Source of the DNA: Bacteroidota bacterium
GTDB lineage: Bacteria; Bacteroidota; Bacteroidia; Bacteroidales; JAAUTT01
Length of the DNA stretch: 64,000 nucleotides
Reading direction: 5' to 3'
Assembly: GCA_023429135.1 (NCBI GenBank)
Contig: JAEYWD010000008.1
Span: 62,001-126,000, forward strand
Shown: positions 14,890-22,898 of the stretch, piece by piece
How the letters are laid out: each line of letters starts with the position of its first letter
Position numbering within the stretch: position 1 is the stretch's first letter
Notes under the pieces: generated by a model
The model's database searches: none
What the model was told of the DNA's origin: nothing
What the model saw: only the letters and a program-made list of their open reading frames with translations
Translations under genes and position numbers: made by a program

Positions 14890-16818
14890 ATGAGAATTCC
14901 ATTGCTTAAAAAGATTAAACTGATTATTGTCTTTATTTTGTTTTCTTCAATAAGTAAAGGCCAGGAGGTGAGCATCACATTTGTCAATCCCGGTTTTGAA
15001 GATTTATCTCTCAAACCATGGGTAACGATTGGTAATGCAGCAGGACTATCAATCTTCGTTGTCCATTCCGGGAAACAAGCATTGGAGTTAAACTCCGGTA
15101 GCAGCGTGGAGACAGAGATACAATTGCAGTCTTTGTCAAAATACAAGCTTACCGGTTGGTTGAAAACCGGAAGTGGTTCGGACGAAATCAGACTAAATGT
15201 AACCGGTTTGGGCGAACACAATGTTGGTGTTGCCAGTGAATTAGCCGACTGGAAAAAAGTTGAACTGGAATTTGTTACAGGGGTGGGACAATCAAAAGCC
15301 GTGATTGAAATAAGTACTCCTGTTAATATGGCAGGTAATAAGGCCTGGGCTGACGATTTGCTGATAGAGTACATAGAATCATATACTCCCGAAAAAGTTG
15401 CAGGCATTAAACCTTTGGCGCCACGGATCACGAAAACCGATTTAGGTATACCGCAACAACCCAATTCAAAAATAGAGTGGCTGCTGGATGCAAAATTCGG
15501 TATGTTTGTGCATTGGGGACTTTACGCCGGACCAGGTAAAGGCGAATGGTACATGGAAAATAAAGGTGTATTACCCGAGGAATACAGGAAGCTGGCATAT
15601 CCTGAAAACGATAGCCTTTACTTCGATACCGGCGGTTTTAATGCAAATGAATGGGCGGCTCTTGCCAAAGAGGCGGGTATGAAATATATGTGCATGGTTA
15701 CAATGCATCACGATGGATATGCATTGTTTGAGAGCAAAGCCATGGATTCCTTTACCAGTAAGCAGACCCATAACCGTGATTTTGTGAATGAATTTGTTGA
15801 TGCATGCCGTAATACAGGTTTAAAGGTTGGATTATATAAAACACTTATCAATTGGCGTTACCCGGGGTATTACGATGTAACCGGCATCGACTGTAAACCT
15901 AATAAATTTGGATATACCACCGACCCAGCACACAAAGAAAATGCACGCCTGATGAAAAATGAACTCTATTGCCAGGTGAAGGAGCTAATGACTAACTATG
16001 GCAAAATAGACATTACTTTTTGGGATGGCGGCTGGTTAGGACAACAGGGAAGCGATGCTGACGGGGCATATTTCTGGGAATCGGGCAACTTCCTCAATCC
16101 GGAGAATGAATGGCCTGTTGATCCTTATTTTCAGGATGTAGATGCTGCTACAGGAAAACCGTTGGGGTTGATGGGAATGGTCAGGAAATACCAGCCAGAT
16201 ATAATAGTTAACTCACGTTCCGGCTGGTTGGGCGATATAAAATCAGAAGAGGGTGGACATCCCGTCAATGGACCAATACGTTCCGAAGATGTTTGGGAAA
16301 AATGCATGACCATGGCTCCCGGTTGGGGATATACACCCGCACATAACAATCCATCCAAAGTTATCAGTTTGGATGGTGTTAAACGGATGCTGGCAGATTG
16401 TGTTATCCGGAATATTTCATTATTGCTCAATGTCGGTCCCGACCGGTATGGGAAGATCTCAAAAGCTGAGCAGGATGTTTTGAGACAGACCGGGCAATGG
16501 CTTGAACAGGTTGGCGAAGCTGTTTACGGAACACGTGGTGGTCCCTGGAACCCAAAAGACGGGGAGTACGGATATACCTGCAAGGGCAACACCATTTACA
16601 TCTATTTACTGAATGGCTTCCGGAATAAAGAATTTATACTTCCGGCTTTAAATAACGGGCAGAAAGTTGTTCGTGCGTTTTCTGTGTCGGATGGAGAAAA
16701 AATCAACTTTAAACAGAACCGTAACAAAGAAACAGTATTATCGGGCTTCAGGTATAGGGATCCATCAGTGACAATTCTGGCAGTGGAGCTTAACCAGAAC
16801 GTCATGCCTGAATTATAA
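14890..16818 (+). CDS. Secreted GH29 alpha-L-fucosidase with N-terminal carbohydrate-binding-like domain
   Basis: A 642-residue exported enzyme (signal to about residue 25, SISKGQ). Residues ~28-165 form a jelly-roll domain beginning FVNPGFEDLSLKPW, typical of CBM4_9-like modules. The GH29 barrel follows: KFGMFVHWGLYAGPGKGEWYM, VTMHHDGYALFES and the nucleophile Asp379 in ITFWDGGW. It closes with NISLLLNVGPDRYG and a C-terminal beta domain. It should release terminal L-fucose from a glycan outside the cytoplasm. The acid/base residue is not conserved across the family and I do not assign it. It stands alone, with 366 bases before and 383 after, just upstream of the sigma/anti-sigma pair of the large locus. 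Confidence 0.92.
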   Translation: MRIPLLKKIKLIIVFILFSSISKGQEVSITFVNPGFEDLSLKPWVTIGNAAGLSIFVVHSGKQALELNSGSSVETEIQLQSLSKYKLTGWLKTGSGSDEIRLNVTGLGEHNVGVASELADWKKVELEFVTGVGQSKAVIEISTPVNMAGNKAWADDLLIEYIESYTPEKVAGIKPLAPRITKTDLGIPQQPNSKIEWLLDAKFGMFVHWGLYAGPGKGEWYMENKGVLPEEYRKLAYPENDSLYFDTGGFNANEWAALAKEAGMKYMCMVTMHHDGYALFESKAMDSFTSKQTHNRDFVNEFVDACRNTGLKVGLYKTLINWRYPGYYDVTGIDCKPNKFGYTTDPAHKENARLMKNELYCQVKELMTNYGKIDITFWDGGWLGQQGSDADGAYFWESGNFLNPENEWPVDPYFQDVDAATGKPLGLMGMVRKYQPDIIVNSRSGWLGDIKSEEGGHPVNGPIRSEDVWEKCMTMAPGWGYTPAHNNPSKVISLDGVKRMLADCVIRNISLLLNVGPDRYGKISKAEQDVLRQTGQWLEQVGEAVYGTRGGPWNPKDGEYGYTCKGNTIYIYLLNGFRNKEFILPALNNGQKVVRAFSVSDGEKINFKQNRNKETVLSGFRYRDPSVTILAVELNQNVMPEL

Positions 16819-16887
16819 GCCCTTTTAAATATATAGAAATCCGAATTCTTATTTAATACTGAAAAGGCCGTGAAAAATGCCGGATAC

Positions 16888-16941
16888 TGAGCCTGCCTAA
16901 GTGTAATCATACTAATTTACAATTAGGTTTCGACAGGCTCA
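16888..16941. repeat. Interspersed inverted repeat (cgacaggctca type), possible terminator
   Basis: TGAGCCTG at 16888-16895 pairs with CAGGCTCA at 16934-16941, and CCTAA at 16896-16900 pairs with TTAGG at 16923-16927. The arm with tttcgacaggctcaatcc resembles a dispersed intergenic repeat common in Bacteroidota. It lies 70 bases after the GH29 stop and could terminate that transcript, though no T-run follows. Confidence 0.5.
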
Positions 16942-17068
16942 ATCCGGTTATGAACAAAGCCTCTTTTTTTAACCTCAAAAAAAGCATGTAGCGAGGATTA
17001 AATTCTTAATAAGAATCAATAAGGATACATGTGCATAATTTGATTGATAATGCATGACTGTTAATTCA

Positions 17069-17090
17069 GTTTCAAATTATAAAATGAAAC
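17069..17090. promoter_or_regulatory. GTTTCA...TGAAAC palindrome upstream of the sigma factor
   Basis: GTTTCAAATTA at 17069-17079 faces TAAAATGAAAC at 17080-17090; nine of eleven base pairs match. The right half is identical to 11 bases of the perfect palindrome at 9952-9975. It is 112 bases before the ECF sigma-factor start, a reasonable place for an activator or repressor site. Confidence 0.55.
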
Positions 17091-17201
17091 CTTTTTTGAC
17101 GGAGTTCAATATTCCTGTGAACTCTTTAAATTCTAGCTTTACCCATCGATATCGCACTACTTATTAAATAGAGAAAAAGCCATTATTAAACAGTTTATCT
17201 G

Positions 17202-17762
17202 ATGGTTGGGCCGAATAATGAAATATGGGAAAGCATAAAAGCAGACAATAAAAAATCGTTCGAAACATTGTTCAATTGTTTTTATGACTCGTTATGCCAT
17301 TACGCAAACGGTATTTTGAAAAACCAAAGCAACGCCGAAGAGATAACTATTCAAGTGTTTTTTAAAATATGGCAAAACCGACATAATATTCAGATAAATT
17401 ATGCTGTCAGGTCCTATCTATTTCGATGTGTATTTAACGCATGCGCCGATTATCTTGAACAAAATAAATTTTTAAATCATCATAAATTTGTGGAAATAGA
17501 CGATCAAATAATGGATATAGTTGGGCCAGATGAAAACTATATTTTTGAATACCTTGAGGGTGAAGAAGTTGAAAGAGATGTAATGAGGGCCATCAATTCT
17601 CTGCCAAAGCAATGCCGGGAAATTTTCTGTTTAAGCCGTTTCGATTTACTGACTTATAACGAAATTTCGGAAAAGCTCAATATCTCCGTAAACACGGTGA
17701 AAACTCAAATTTGTCGTGCCCTTTATTCATTAAGAATTCAGCTTGAAAAATATCTGGTATAG
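17202..17762 (+). CDS. ECF-type RNA polymerase sigma factor
   Basis: A 186-residue sigma-70 family factor of the extracytoplasmic-function group common in Bacteroidota glycan loci. Region 2 is visible as SFETLFNCFYDSLCHYANGI through AEEITIQVFFKIWQN. Region 4 has the HTH ALL pattern LPKQCREIFCLSRF, then YNEISEKLNISVNTVKTQI. It should direct polymerase to the SusC/SusD genes once released by the FecR-type anti-sigma factor encoded 243 bases downstream. Together with the STN domain on the SusC, this forms a trans-envelope signalling chain. A palindrome at 17069 suggests its own transcription is controlled by another regulator. Confidence 0.93.
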   Translation: MVGPNNEIWESIKADNKKSFETLFNCFYDSLCHYANGILKNQSNAEEITIQVFFKIWQNRHNIQINYAVRSYLFRCVFNACADYLEQNKFLNHHKFVEIDDQIMDIVGPDENYIFEYLEGEEVERDVMRAINSLPKQCREIFCLSRFDLLTYNEISEKLNISVNTVKTQICRALYSLRIQLEKYLV

Positions 17763-17781
17763 GGTGAAGCTCTGATTAGTT

Positions 17782-17829
17782 GTCATTGGGAGGCATTTGT
17801 AACACGTCATTTGTTGTCATTAGGTCATT
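17782..17829. promoter_or_regulatory. Cluster of four GTCATT direct repeats between sigma and anti-sigma genes
   Basis: GTCATT occurs at 17782, 17806, 17816 and 17824, all on the plus strand within 48 bases and starting 20 bases after the sigma-factor stop. Two are preceded by TT, giving TTGTCATT. The cluster lies in the 243-base leader of the FecR gene. It may be a binding site or a chance cluster in AT-rich DNA. Confidence 0.3.
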
Positions 17830-18005
17830 TGACTAAGCATCTTTTGTTGTATGTTACTGTAAATGAACATAAATAAAAGTGTAAACGACAACCAACCATA
17901 CTTTCTATTAATCAAGACCCGACTGGCTAAGTTCCTTTAAAAAAAACAAAATTCTTGTCACCCTACCATCTTAAAAAAACCGTCTTATAAATAGAAAATA
18001 CTTTT

Positions 18006-19160
18006 ATGAACAAGAAGGATCACATAGAAGATCGATACCGATTTTTGATTTACAGCTATTTGTCCGGGCAGTTGAAGGATGAAGAAAAAGCAATTCTATT
18101 AAGCTGGCTTAAAGAATCGGATGAGCATAAAAAACTGTTCTCAGAATTACATAAGATTTATGAATTGTCTTCCGGGTTAAGTGGCAAAAATAGATTTTCG
18201 GATAAAAAACAACAAGCCTGGCACATTTTGAACGAGAAAATTGAAGCTTCGGAAAATACAGAAGAAAACAATCACAAATCAAGAATTCTTAATTTTTACT
18301 TCAGACGTGTTGCTTCTATTATTATAATATTCTCCATTGGAGCCCTCGCTTCTTTTTGGTTTTCAAAAAAAGGCCCAGCTCCTGTACTGGGAAATGTTAA
18401 CCATGAAATAATTGTACCATTAGGAGGCAAGAGTGAACTCGTTTTACCAGATGGTACAAAAGTATGGCTGAATGCCGGGTCACGTTTCAGCTATAAGGGC
18501 GATTATGGCTTTAACAACAGGAATGTGAAACTGGTAGGCGAGGCCTACTTTTCTGTAATCAAAAACCCGAAAACCCCATTTGTTGTCGAAACTTCAGGTT
18601 TAAAAATCAAGGCTTACGGGACATCCTTTAATGTAAAAGCTTATCCTGAAGAAAAAGAAATCACAACAACGCTGGTCGAGGGAATTGTTAAAATAGAAGG
18701 CCTGGGAGTGAATATTTCTATGAAACCCAAACAGGCGGTTATAATAGAGAAAAAGACCACTGTCAGCAAAAACTTTACAACAGACGAAACAAAACCTGAA
18801 GCTCCCAGGACTCAGACCTTAAAAGAACAACCCATAACTTTTGAAGACAAAATTCACCTTAACAATCAGGTAAATACCGAAATATATACCTCCTGGAAGG
18901 ATAACCTGTGGATAATTGAATCAGCTTCTTTAAAAGAAATTGCCAAAGTACTGGAAAGAAAATTCAATGTAAACATAAGTATAGAGTCTCCGGAACTTTA
19001 TCAGTTCAACTTTACCGGAACCTTTAACAAAGAAACCCTTGAGCAGATTTTAAACGTGTTAAAGCTGACAGCTCCTATGGATTACAGGATTAACAAGGGA
19101 GAAGTACAGATTACTGTGGAGAACAAGCGTAAAGTCATCTATAACGATTTTGCTAAATAA
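18006..19160 (+). CDS. FecR-family anti-sigma factor
   Basis: A 384-residue inner-membrane anti-sigma factor. The N-terminal ~95 residues are cytoplasmic and helical (FLIYSYLSGQLKDEEKAILLSW) and should hold the sigma factor. A single membrane helix lies near 100-118 (VASIIIIFSIGALASFWF). The periplasmic FecR domain follows: VPLGGKSELVLPDGTKVWLN, LVGEAYFSVIKN and FVVETSGLKIKAYGTSFNVK. The C-terminal module (DUF4974-like) runs from about residue 300, WIIESASLKEIAKVLERKF to the end. The FecR domain is expected to contact the STN domain of the SusC protein encoded next. Length is normal for the family. Confidence 0.93.
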   Translation: MNKKDHIEDRYRFLIYSYLSGQLKDEEKAILLSWLKESDEHKKLFSELHKIYELSSGLSGKNRFSDKKQQAWHILNEKIEASENTEENNHKSRILNFYFRRVASIIIIFSIGALASFWFSKKGPAPVLGNVNHEIIVPLGGKSELVLPDGTKVWLNAGSRFSYKGDYGFNNRNVKLVGEAYFSVIKNPKTPFVVETSGLKIKAYGTSFNVKAYPEEKEITTTLVEGIVKIEGLGVNISMKPKQAVIIEKKTTVSKNFTTDETKPEAPRTQTLKEQPITFEDKIHLNNQVNTEIYTSWKDNLWIIESASLKEIAKVLERKFNVNISIESPELYQFNFTGTFNKETLEQILNVLKLTAPMDYRINKGEVQITVENKRKVIYNDFAK

Positions 19161-19223
19161 TTATAACTACAATGTATAACTATTAATCAAGCACACTATG
19201 ACATAAAAAAAGAGAAAACAAAA

Positions 19224-19260
19224 ACCGGGCAGGTCTCCTACAACTTTACCCGGTCTTTTA
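19224..19260 (+). terminator. Terminator or attenuator between FecR and SusC genes
   Basis: ACCGGG at 19224-19229 pairs with CCCGGT at 19249-19254, followed by cttttac. The stem is GC-rich in an AT-rich gap, 64 bases after the FecR stop. It probably ends the sigma/anti-sigma transcript and separates it from the highly expressed susC. Confidence 0.55.
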
Positions 19261-19283
19261 CTGAGTTAATCTAACTAATTAAC

Positions 19284-19319
19284 TGTACTGTATCCACTTG
19301 GGGAAGTGGAAAGTGTACA
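19284..19319 (+). promoter_or_regulatory. Stem-loop in the susC leader
   Basis: TCCACTT (19293-19299), loop GGGG, and AAGTGGA (19304-19310) form a perfect 7-bp stem. Outer arms TGTAC (19284-19288) and GTACA (19315-19319) extend it across two 4-base internal strands. It ends 27 bases before the susC start, within the likely 5' untranslated region. It could stabilise the mRNA or be a target for a small RNA or protein; this is inference. Confidence 0.45.
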
Positions 19320-19346
19320 ATCATATCAAATTAACAAAACAAAAGT

Positions 19347-22300
19347 ATGAAAAAAAAAGCAGACAATTTTATTTTTCACAAAAAGCTTCTACTACGTATG
19401 AAACTGATTACTTTAATATTAGGCATATGTGTTATTCAGGTTTCAGCTTCCATTACAAGTAATGGGCAGAGCTTTAATCTGCAAGTGAAAGATCAGACTA
19501 TCAAGGAGGTATTTAAGACTATTGAAAAACAGACGGGTTACAGGTTCTTTTTCAATGAAGTCTTTACCGATTTGAATAAAGTGGTATCTCTTGAAATTAA
19601 CAACAAAACTATTCAGCAGGTTTTGGACGAATTACTCAGCTCTTCAAGGGTGTCGTACAAACTGCTGGAAGACAACCTGGTTGTAATTGCTCCGTCTACA
19701 GAGTTACAACAGATTGTGGTTAAAGGGACAATAACAGACGGGACAACCGGCGAACCTCTGGTTGGTGTGAATGTTCTGGTCTCGGGGACAACAATTGGGG
19801 TTATTACTGATGTTGACGGGAGATACAGTTTGAATGTTCCCGGCAATGATGCGGTTCTGGAATTCTCATTTATCGGATACAATACAGAGAAAGTATCTGT
19901 TCAGGGAAAGACTACAATTGATGTAAAACTTATCCCCGACATCAAATCCCTTGAAGAAGTTATAGTTGTTGGGTATGGCGTACAAAAGAAAGCAACAGCA
20001 ACAGGGGCCGTGGAACAAGTAAGCGGCAAGTCGTTCCAGGACAGGGCAATCACCAATGTTGGACTTGCTTTGCAGGGGCAGACCCCTGGTTTAACTGTCA
20101 CAAGAATTTCTCCAAGACCAGGTAATGAAGGGCTTAATTTTGTTATCCGCGGCCAATCTTCTGTTAATGGTAGTAAACCCTTAATCATTATCGACGGAGT
20201 TCCTACCCTTAACGACCAATCATTTTTAAACATGAACACCGACGATATCGAGTCTGTATCCGTGCTTAAAGATGGAGCTTCTGCAATATATGGTTCCCGT
20301 GCTTCCAATGGCGTTATTCTGGTAACAACCAAAAGGGGAAGCGGAAAAGTTAAAGTTGACTATACTGGTACCATGCGTTTTACTACTAATGGCATCATCG
20401 GTTATTCGCCCAACATGCAGCAATATGCCACCATGTGGATCGAAGCGAACAAGGAAGAAACCCAACCGAACTGGTGGGTATGGCAAAATGAAGCCAACAT
20501 GCTCAAAATGCAACAGGGTGTTGAAGGTGCATATCCTCTTTTTGGCACTGATTATTTTATTTTCAACGCAAACAGGCTTGATGAAATGTTTGCAACCCGC
20601 TATTCGTACCAACATAATTTAAGTGTTTCAAACAGTACTGAAAAATCAGGGTATCGTATGTCTTTCGGTTTTGCCGATAATAAGGGAAACCTGGCAACTG
20701 CCTACGACGGACAAAAGCAATACAATGCCCGCTTTAATTATGATTATAAGATCTCTGAAAAACTGAAAATGGAGTCCAGCATCAGTTTGACTAATGCTTT
20801 AACAAGTTCACCATCCGTTGGGCTTGATAATACCTTGTACGGATACGACATGCCATTTTTCCCGGCTAAAAATCCCTATGGCCAATGGTTTGCCTGTTTT
20901 AACGGAATTGATGCCGGAGCAAACAGAAACGCCGCAGCAATGACGTCTGATGGTGGCAGATGGAATAAAAATTCTCTCACAGGAAGAGTCGACCTGAAAG
21001 CAACTTATCAGATCTTTAAAGATTTAGCTTTTGAAGCGCTTGCTTCAGTCCAGAATGAAAGGTATAACGAAGAAAAATATGTATTACAGGTACCTGTGTA
21101 TAACTGGTATGGCGTACAAACCGGAATTGGTAATGGCACAGGTGGAACCAATAATAAATATTACACAAAAGCCTGGACAAGTTTTTATCAGTATTACTCT
21201 GCCCTGCTAAGGTACAATAAAACATTCAATAATATCCATAATATTGGTGTAGTGGCTGGGTTAAATGCCGAAAAAAGCAACTATCAATGGGTGGATGCTA
21301 CCCGCATTGGATTCGATGATTTAGGTGTTCAGGATATAAGTCTGGCTTCAACAGCAACACAAACAAACAATGGCTTCAAATCCCAAATGGGAAGGTACTC
21401 TTACCTGGCTAGAGTGAACTATAATTTTGCAGAAAAGTACCTGGTTGAGCTTATAGGAAGACGCGACGGTAACTCCAGGTTTGCCAAAGGATATAAGTTT
21501 AAGAACTTTGGCTCGGCTCAGATAGGTTGGGTGTTTACAAAAGAAGGCTTTTTGGAAGGTATTACCCCGATATTGAATTTTGGTAAAATCAGGGTGTCTT
21601 ATGGTAGTTCGGGAAACGAAGCTTCGGGACTGGGCGAGTTTGATTATCTTTCCACTATAAATGTGGGTACTGCTGTTTTAGGATTAACTCCTGCGCAACA
21701 ACAATCTACCACATTAAACAATAACGGGCTGGTTAGCTATACCAGAACCTGGGAAAGAGTGGAGCAAAAAAACATCGGGATTGATTTAAGTTTTCTAAAC
21801 AGCCGTTTAACCGCAAGTATCGATTACTTTATTAAAAATAACATCGGGATGCTGACAAGTGTGGCTTATCCCTCAGTTTTGGGAGGTACCGCCCCTAATA
21901 CAAATAATGGCCATTTTAATACGGAAGGATGGGAGGCCGTAATTGGCTGGAAAGAAAACAAAAATGACTTTTCGTACAATATCGCTTTTAATATAAGTAA
22001 TACCAATACCAAAATTACAAACGTACAAGGCGCCGATAATTTTGGGGCAGGGAAAAATAATATAGTCAACGGGTATCCTTATAAACCCTGGTTTGTTTAT
22101 AAAACCGATGGCTACTTTACAGATCAGACAGAGGTAGATGCCTATTATGCCAGATACGGAAGCAGCACCGATCTGGCAAGTTTACCTGCCAACAATGCAC
22201 AGGTAGCACTTCGTCCCGGTGATATAAAGAAAGTAGATGTAGCTGGAACGGGAAATATTACTGCCAATGGCAACGATAAGAGTTCTTTGGTTTATAAAGG

Positions 22301-22802
22301 GGATGGCACGCCGCATTTTACTTTTGGCTTAAATATGGGAGCATCCTGGAAAGGAATTGATTTTAGCTCATTTTTCCAGGGACAATTTAAGCAGTTAATA
22401 ATGCGTAGTGGTTGGATGGCTTATCCTTTTTCAGCAGTTTGGACCAACCAAAACCCCAGTTTCATTGGTAATACCTGGACAAGCGACCATACCGATGCTG
22501 CATTTCCTCGCTTAACAGTTAACCCTACCCGTGCAAAATGGAATTACGCAAATAACGATTTCATGCTGCAAAACAACCGCTATGTTCGTTTGAAATCGTT
22601 AGTACTCGGGTACACTCTACCACAAAGGTTAACCAGTAAGGTGAAACTGGAAAAGGTAAGGATTTACTTCTCAGGAAACGATTTGTGGGAAATGGCGCAT
22701 ATAAAAGATGGATTTGATCCTGAAATGGGGGAAGCCTCTGTGGATAATAATGGCTATCCTTATGCAAGAACATGGTCCTTCGGTTTAAACATCGGATTTT
22801 AA
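19347..22802 (+). CDS. SusC-like TonB-dependent outer-membrane transporter with STN signalling domain
   Basis: A 1151-residue outer-membrane importer of glycan oligosaccharides. After a signal region (LLLRMKLITLILGICVIQVSA) comes an STN domain at about 47-120 (FNLQVKDQTIKEVFKTIEKQ). A CarboxypepD_reg-like domain follows (VKGTITDGTTGEPLVGVNVL), then the SusC plug signature SLEEVIVVGYGVQKK and DGVPTLNDQSF. The 22-strand barrel ends in the aromatic-terminated WSFGLNIGF. The STN domain identifies it as the type that signals through FecR to an ECF sigma factor, matching the two genes upstream. A second in-frame ATG at residue 18 is also possible as start. It is followed after a short gap by its SusD partner. 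Confidence 0.95.
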   Translation: MKKKADNFIFHKKLLLRMKLITLILGICVIQVSASITSNGQSFNLQVKDQTIKEVFKTIEKQTGYRFFFNEVFTDLNKVVSLEINNKTIQQVLDELLSSSRVSYKLLEDNLVVIAPSTELQQIVVKGTITDGTTGEPLVGVNVLVSGTTIGVITDVDGRYSLNVPGNDAVLEFSFIGYNTEKVSVQGKTTIDVKLIPDIKSLEEVIVVGYGVQKKATATGAVEQVSGKSFQDRAITNVGLALQGQTPGLTVTRISPRPGNEGLNFVIRGQSSVNGSKPLIIIDGVPTLNDQSFLNMNTDDIESVSVLKDGASAIYGSRASNGVILVTTKRGSGKVKVDYTGTMRFTTNGIIGYSPNMQQYATMWIEANKEETQPNWWVWQNEANMLKMQQGVEGAYPLFGTDYFIFNANRLDEMFATRYSYQHNLSVSNSTEKSGYRMSFGFADNKGNLATAYDGQKQYNARFNYDYKISEKLKMESSISLTNALTSSPSVGLDNTLYGYDMPFFPAKNPYGQWFACFNGIDAGANRNAAAMTSDGGRWNKNSLTGRVDLKATYQIFKDLAFEALASVQNERYNEEKYVLQVPVYNWYGVQTGIGNGTGGTNNKYYTKAWTSFYQYYSALLRYNKTFNNIHNIGVVAGLNAEKSNYQWVDATRIGFDDLGVQDISLASTATQTNNGFKSQMGRYSYLARVNYNFAEKYLVELIGRRDGNSRFAKGYKFKNFGSAQIGWVFTKEGFLEGITPILNFGKIRVSYGSSGNEASGLGEFDYLSTINVGTAVLGLTPAQQQSTTLNNNGLVSYTRTWERVEQKNIGIDLSFLNSRLTASIDYFIKNNIGMLTSVAYPSVLGGTAPNTNNGHFNTEGWEAVIGWKENKNDFSYNIAFNISNTNTKITNVQGADNFGAGKNNIVNGYPYKPWFVYKTDGYFTDQTEVDAYYARYGSSTDLASLPANNAQVALRPGDIKKVDVAGTGNITANGNDKSSLVYKGDGTPHFTFGLNMGASWKGIDFSSFFQGQFKQLIMRSGWMAYPFSAVWTNQNPSFIGNTWTSDHTDAAFPRLTVNPTRAKWNYANNDFMLQNNRYVRLKSLVLGYTLPQRLTSKVKLEKVRIYFSGNDLWEMAHIKDGFDPEMGEASVDNNGYPYARTWSFGLNIGF

Positions 22803-22898
22803 CACATATGATTATTAATGCACTAAAACAAGCATGTGGACTTTACTCCCGATGGGTTGCTATGCATGTTTTACGAAATTTCAAATAAATATTTACAT

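Larger units (their letters stand above)
16819..17201. other. 383-base intergenic region with an inverted repeat and a palindromic site
   Basis: No gene is visible. Two elements are listed separately: an inverted repeat at 16888-16941 and a GTTTCA/TGAAAC palindrome at 17069-17090. The region must contain the end of the GH29 transcript and the promoter of the sigma-factor gene. Confidence 0.5.
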
